Positions 62,641 through 64,000 of a stretch of 64,000 nucleotides of DNA are shown here, piece by piece. How positions within the stretch are numbered: position 1 is the first letter of the stretch; every line of letters begins with the position of its first letter. The stretch is from positions 1,116,001-1,180,000 of the forward strand of contig NW_027473350.1 in NCBI RefSeq assembly GCF_050947335.1, in the 5' to 3' direction. The position numbers and the translations under genes were made by a program. Below the pieces are notes generated by a model. The model saw only the letters and a list, made by a program, of their open reading frames with translations, did no database searches and was not told the origin of the DNA. The stretch is from Megachile rotundata. Taxonomy: Eukaryota > Arthropoda > Insecta > Hymenoptera > Megachilidae.

Positions 62641-64000
62641 TCAGACAATGACAATCATACAATCACAATCATAGAACCACAATCAGACAATCACAATCAT
62701 ACAATCACAATCATACAATCACAATCATACAATCACAGTCATACAATCACAGTCATACAATCACTATCATACTATCACAATCATACAATCACAATCATAC
62801 AATCGCAATCATACAATCGCAATCATACAATCACAATCACACAATCGCAATCATACAATCACAATCTTCCAGTCACAATCATACAATCACAATCATACTA
62901 TCGCAATCATACAATCACAATCATACCATCACAATCATACAATTACAATCATACAATCACAATCATACAATCACAATCATAAGATCACAATCATACAATC
63001 ACAATCACACAATCACAATCATACAATCACAATCATACAATCGCGAGCATACAATCACAATCATACAATCATAATCATACAATCACAATCGTACAATCCC
63101 AATCATACAATTACAATCTCCCAAATACAATCATACAATCACAATCAAACACTCACAATCATTGAATCACAATCATACAATCACAATCATACGATCACAA
63201 TCATACAATTACTACTATACAGTCACAATCATACAAAAACAATCTTACAATCACAATCATACAATCACAATCATACAATCACAATCATACAATCACAATC
63301 ATACAATCACAATCATACAATCACAATCATACAATCACAATCATACAATCACAATCATACAATCACAATCATACAATCAAAATCATACAATCACAATCAT
63401 ACAATCACAATCGTGCAATCACAATCATACAATCGCAATCATACAATCGCAATCATACAATCACAATCAAACAATCACAATCATACTACCGCAATCATAC
63501 AATCACAATCATACCATCACAATCATACAATTACAATCATACAATCACAATCATACAATCATAATCATACAATCAGAATCATACAATCGCAATCATACTA
63601 TCACAATCATACAATCAAAATCATACAATCACAATCATACAATCACAATCATACAATCACAATCATACAATCACAATCATACAATCACAATCATACAATC
63701 ACAATCATACAATCACAATCATACAATCACAATCATACAATCACAATCATACAATCACAATCATACAATCACAATCATACAATCACAATCATACTACCAC
63801 AATCATACAATCACAATCATGCAATCACAATCATACAAACATAATCAGACAATGACAATCATACAATCACAATCATACAATCACAATCATACAATCACAA
63901 TCATACAATCACAATCATACAATCACAATCATACAATCACAATCATACAATCACAATCATACAATCACAATCATACAATCACAATCATAGGACCACAATC

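Larger units (their letters stand above)
20464..64000 (+). repeat. 14-bp satellite array, right arm
   Basis: This 43.5-kb stretch has the same monomer and orientation as the left arm and runs to the end of the window. Register is kept throughout except at four 12-bp monomers. It carries variants absent from the left arm, notably AATGATAAGATCAC and close forms, with ATG at 21894, 24050, 27422, 33008, 36548, 39894, 44708, 47676, 53064, 54618, 59714 and 62388. Variant order shows repeated multi-kilobase duplication. No gene, RNA or other insertion was found. Confidence 0.97.

Noticed and set aside
1..64000. CRISPR array
   Set aside because: Repeats are 14 bp, contiguous and without unique spacers, and no cas gene is present. 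The context is eukaryotic satellite.
1..64000. Telomeric repeat array
   Set aside because: The unit does not resemble TTAGG, TTAGGG or related telomere motifs, and it is interrupted by higher-order structure.

Overview
The window is almost entirely one satellite array. About 61 kb is built from a 14-bp monomer, consensus ACAATCACAATCAT on the + strand, which is itself two copies of the hexamer ACAATC plus AT. A single Ty3/gypsy LTR retrotransposon remnant (17422-20458) interrupts it. I see no host gene, tRNA, rRNA or CRISPR. The many long + strand open frames in the array are a property of the monomer and are not annotated as genes. A metavirid LTR element nested in a large, clean minisatellite-type array points to pericentromeric or other heterochromatin of an animal. 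The style of the pol protein (YIDD RT, RNase H, HHCC/DDE integrase, GPY/F-like module, basic tail) suggests an arthropod, perhaps an insect. That is inference; no species can be named from the sequence.

Layout: the left arm is 1-17421. Its first ~5 kb holds internal ~1.4-3.2 kb duplications. From about 7.95 kb it holds the first copy of a ~5.2-kb higher-order unit, and the second copy starts near 13.16 kb. The retroelement lies inside this second copy, flanked by a 5-bp target-site duplication AATGA. The matching point of the first copy (12181-12185) is the empty site. The right arm, 20464-64000, is a mosaic of larger duplications: tandem repeats with periods of ~2.1, 1.39 and 1.85 kb, and dispersed copies at ~9.1, ~11.1, 7.8 and ~6.5 kb. 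A right-arm-only landmark monomer, AATGATAAGATCAC and close variants, occurs 12 times.

Every landmark interval I measured is a whole multiple of 14 bp. The exceptions are intervals spanning one of four 12-bp monomers, all in the same local context, and the retroelement. Removing the element plus one AATGA restores the 14-bp register exactly.

The retroelement is badly truncated. Its 5' LTR stops after 111 bp and is fused in frame to the middle of the reverse transcriptase, so the rest of that LTR, the primer-binding site, gag, protease and the RT fingers are missing. From RT motif A through RNase H, integrase and the pol stop codon the frame is fully open. The polypurine tract and a complete 451-bp 3' LTR follow. 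The 111 bp shared by the two LTRs are identical, which suggests a young insertion. The surviving genes cannot support an autonomous cycle.
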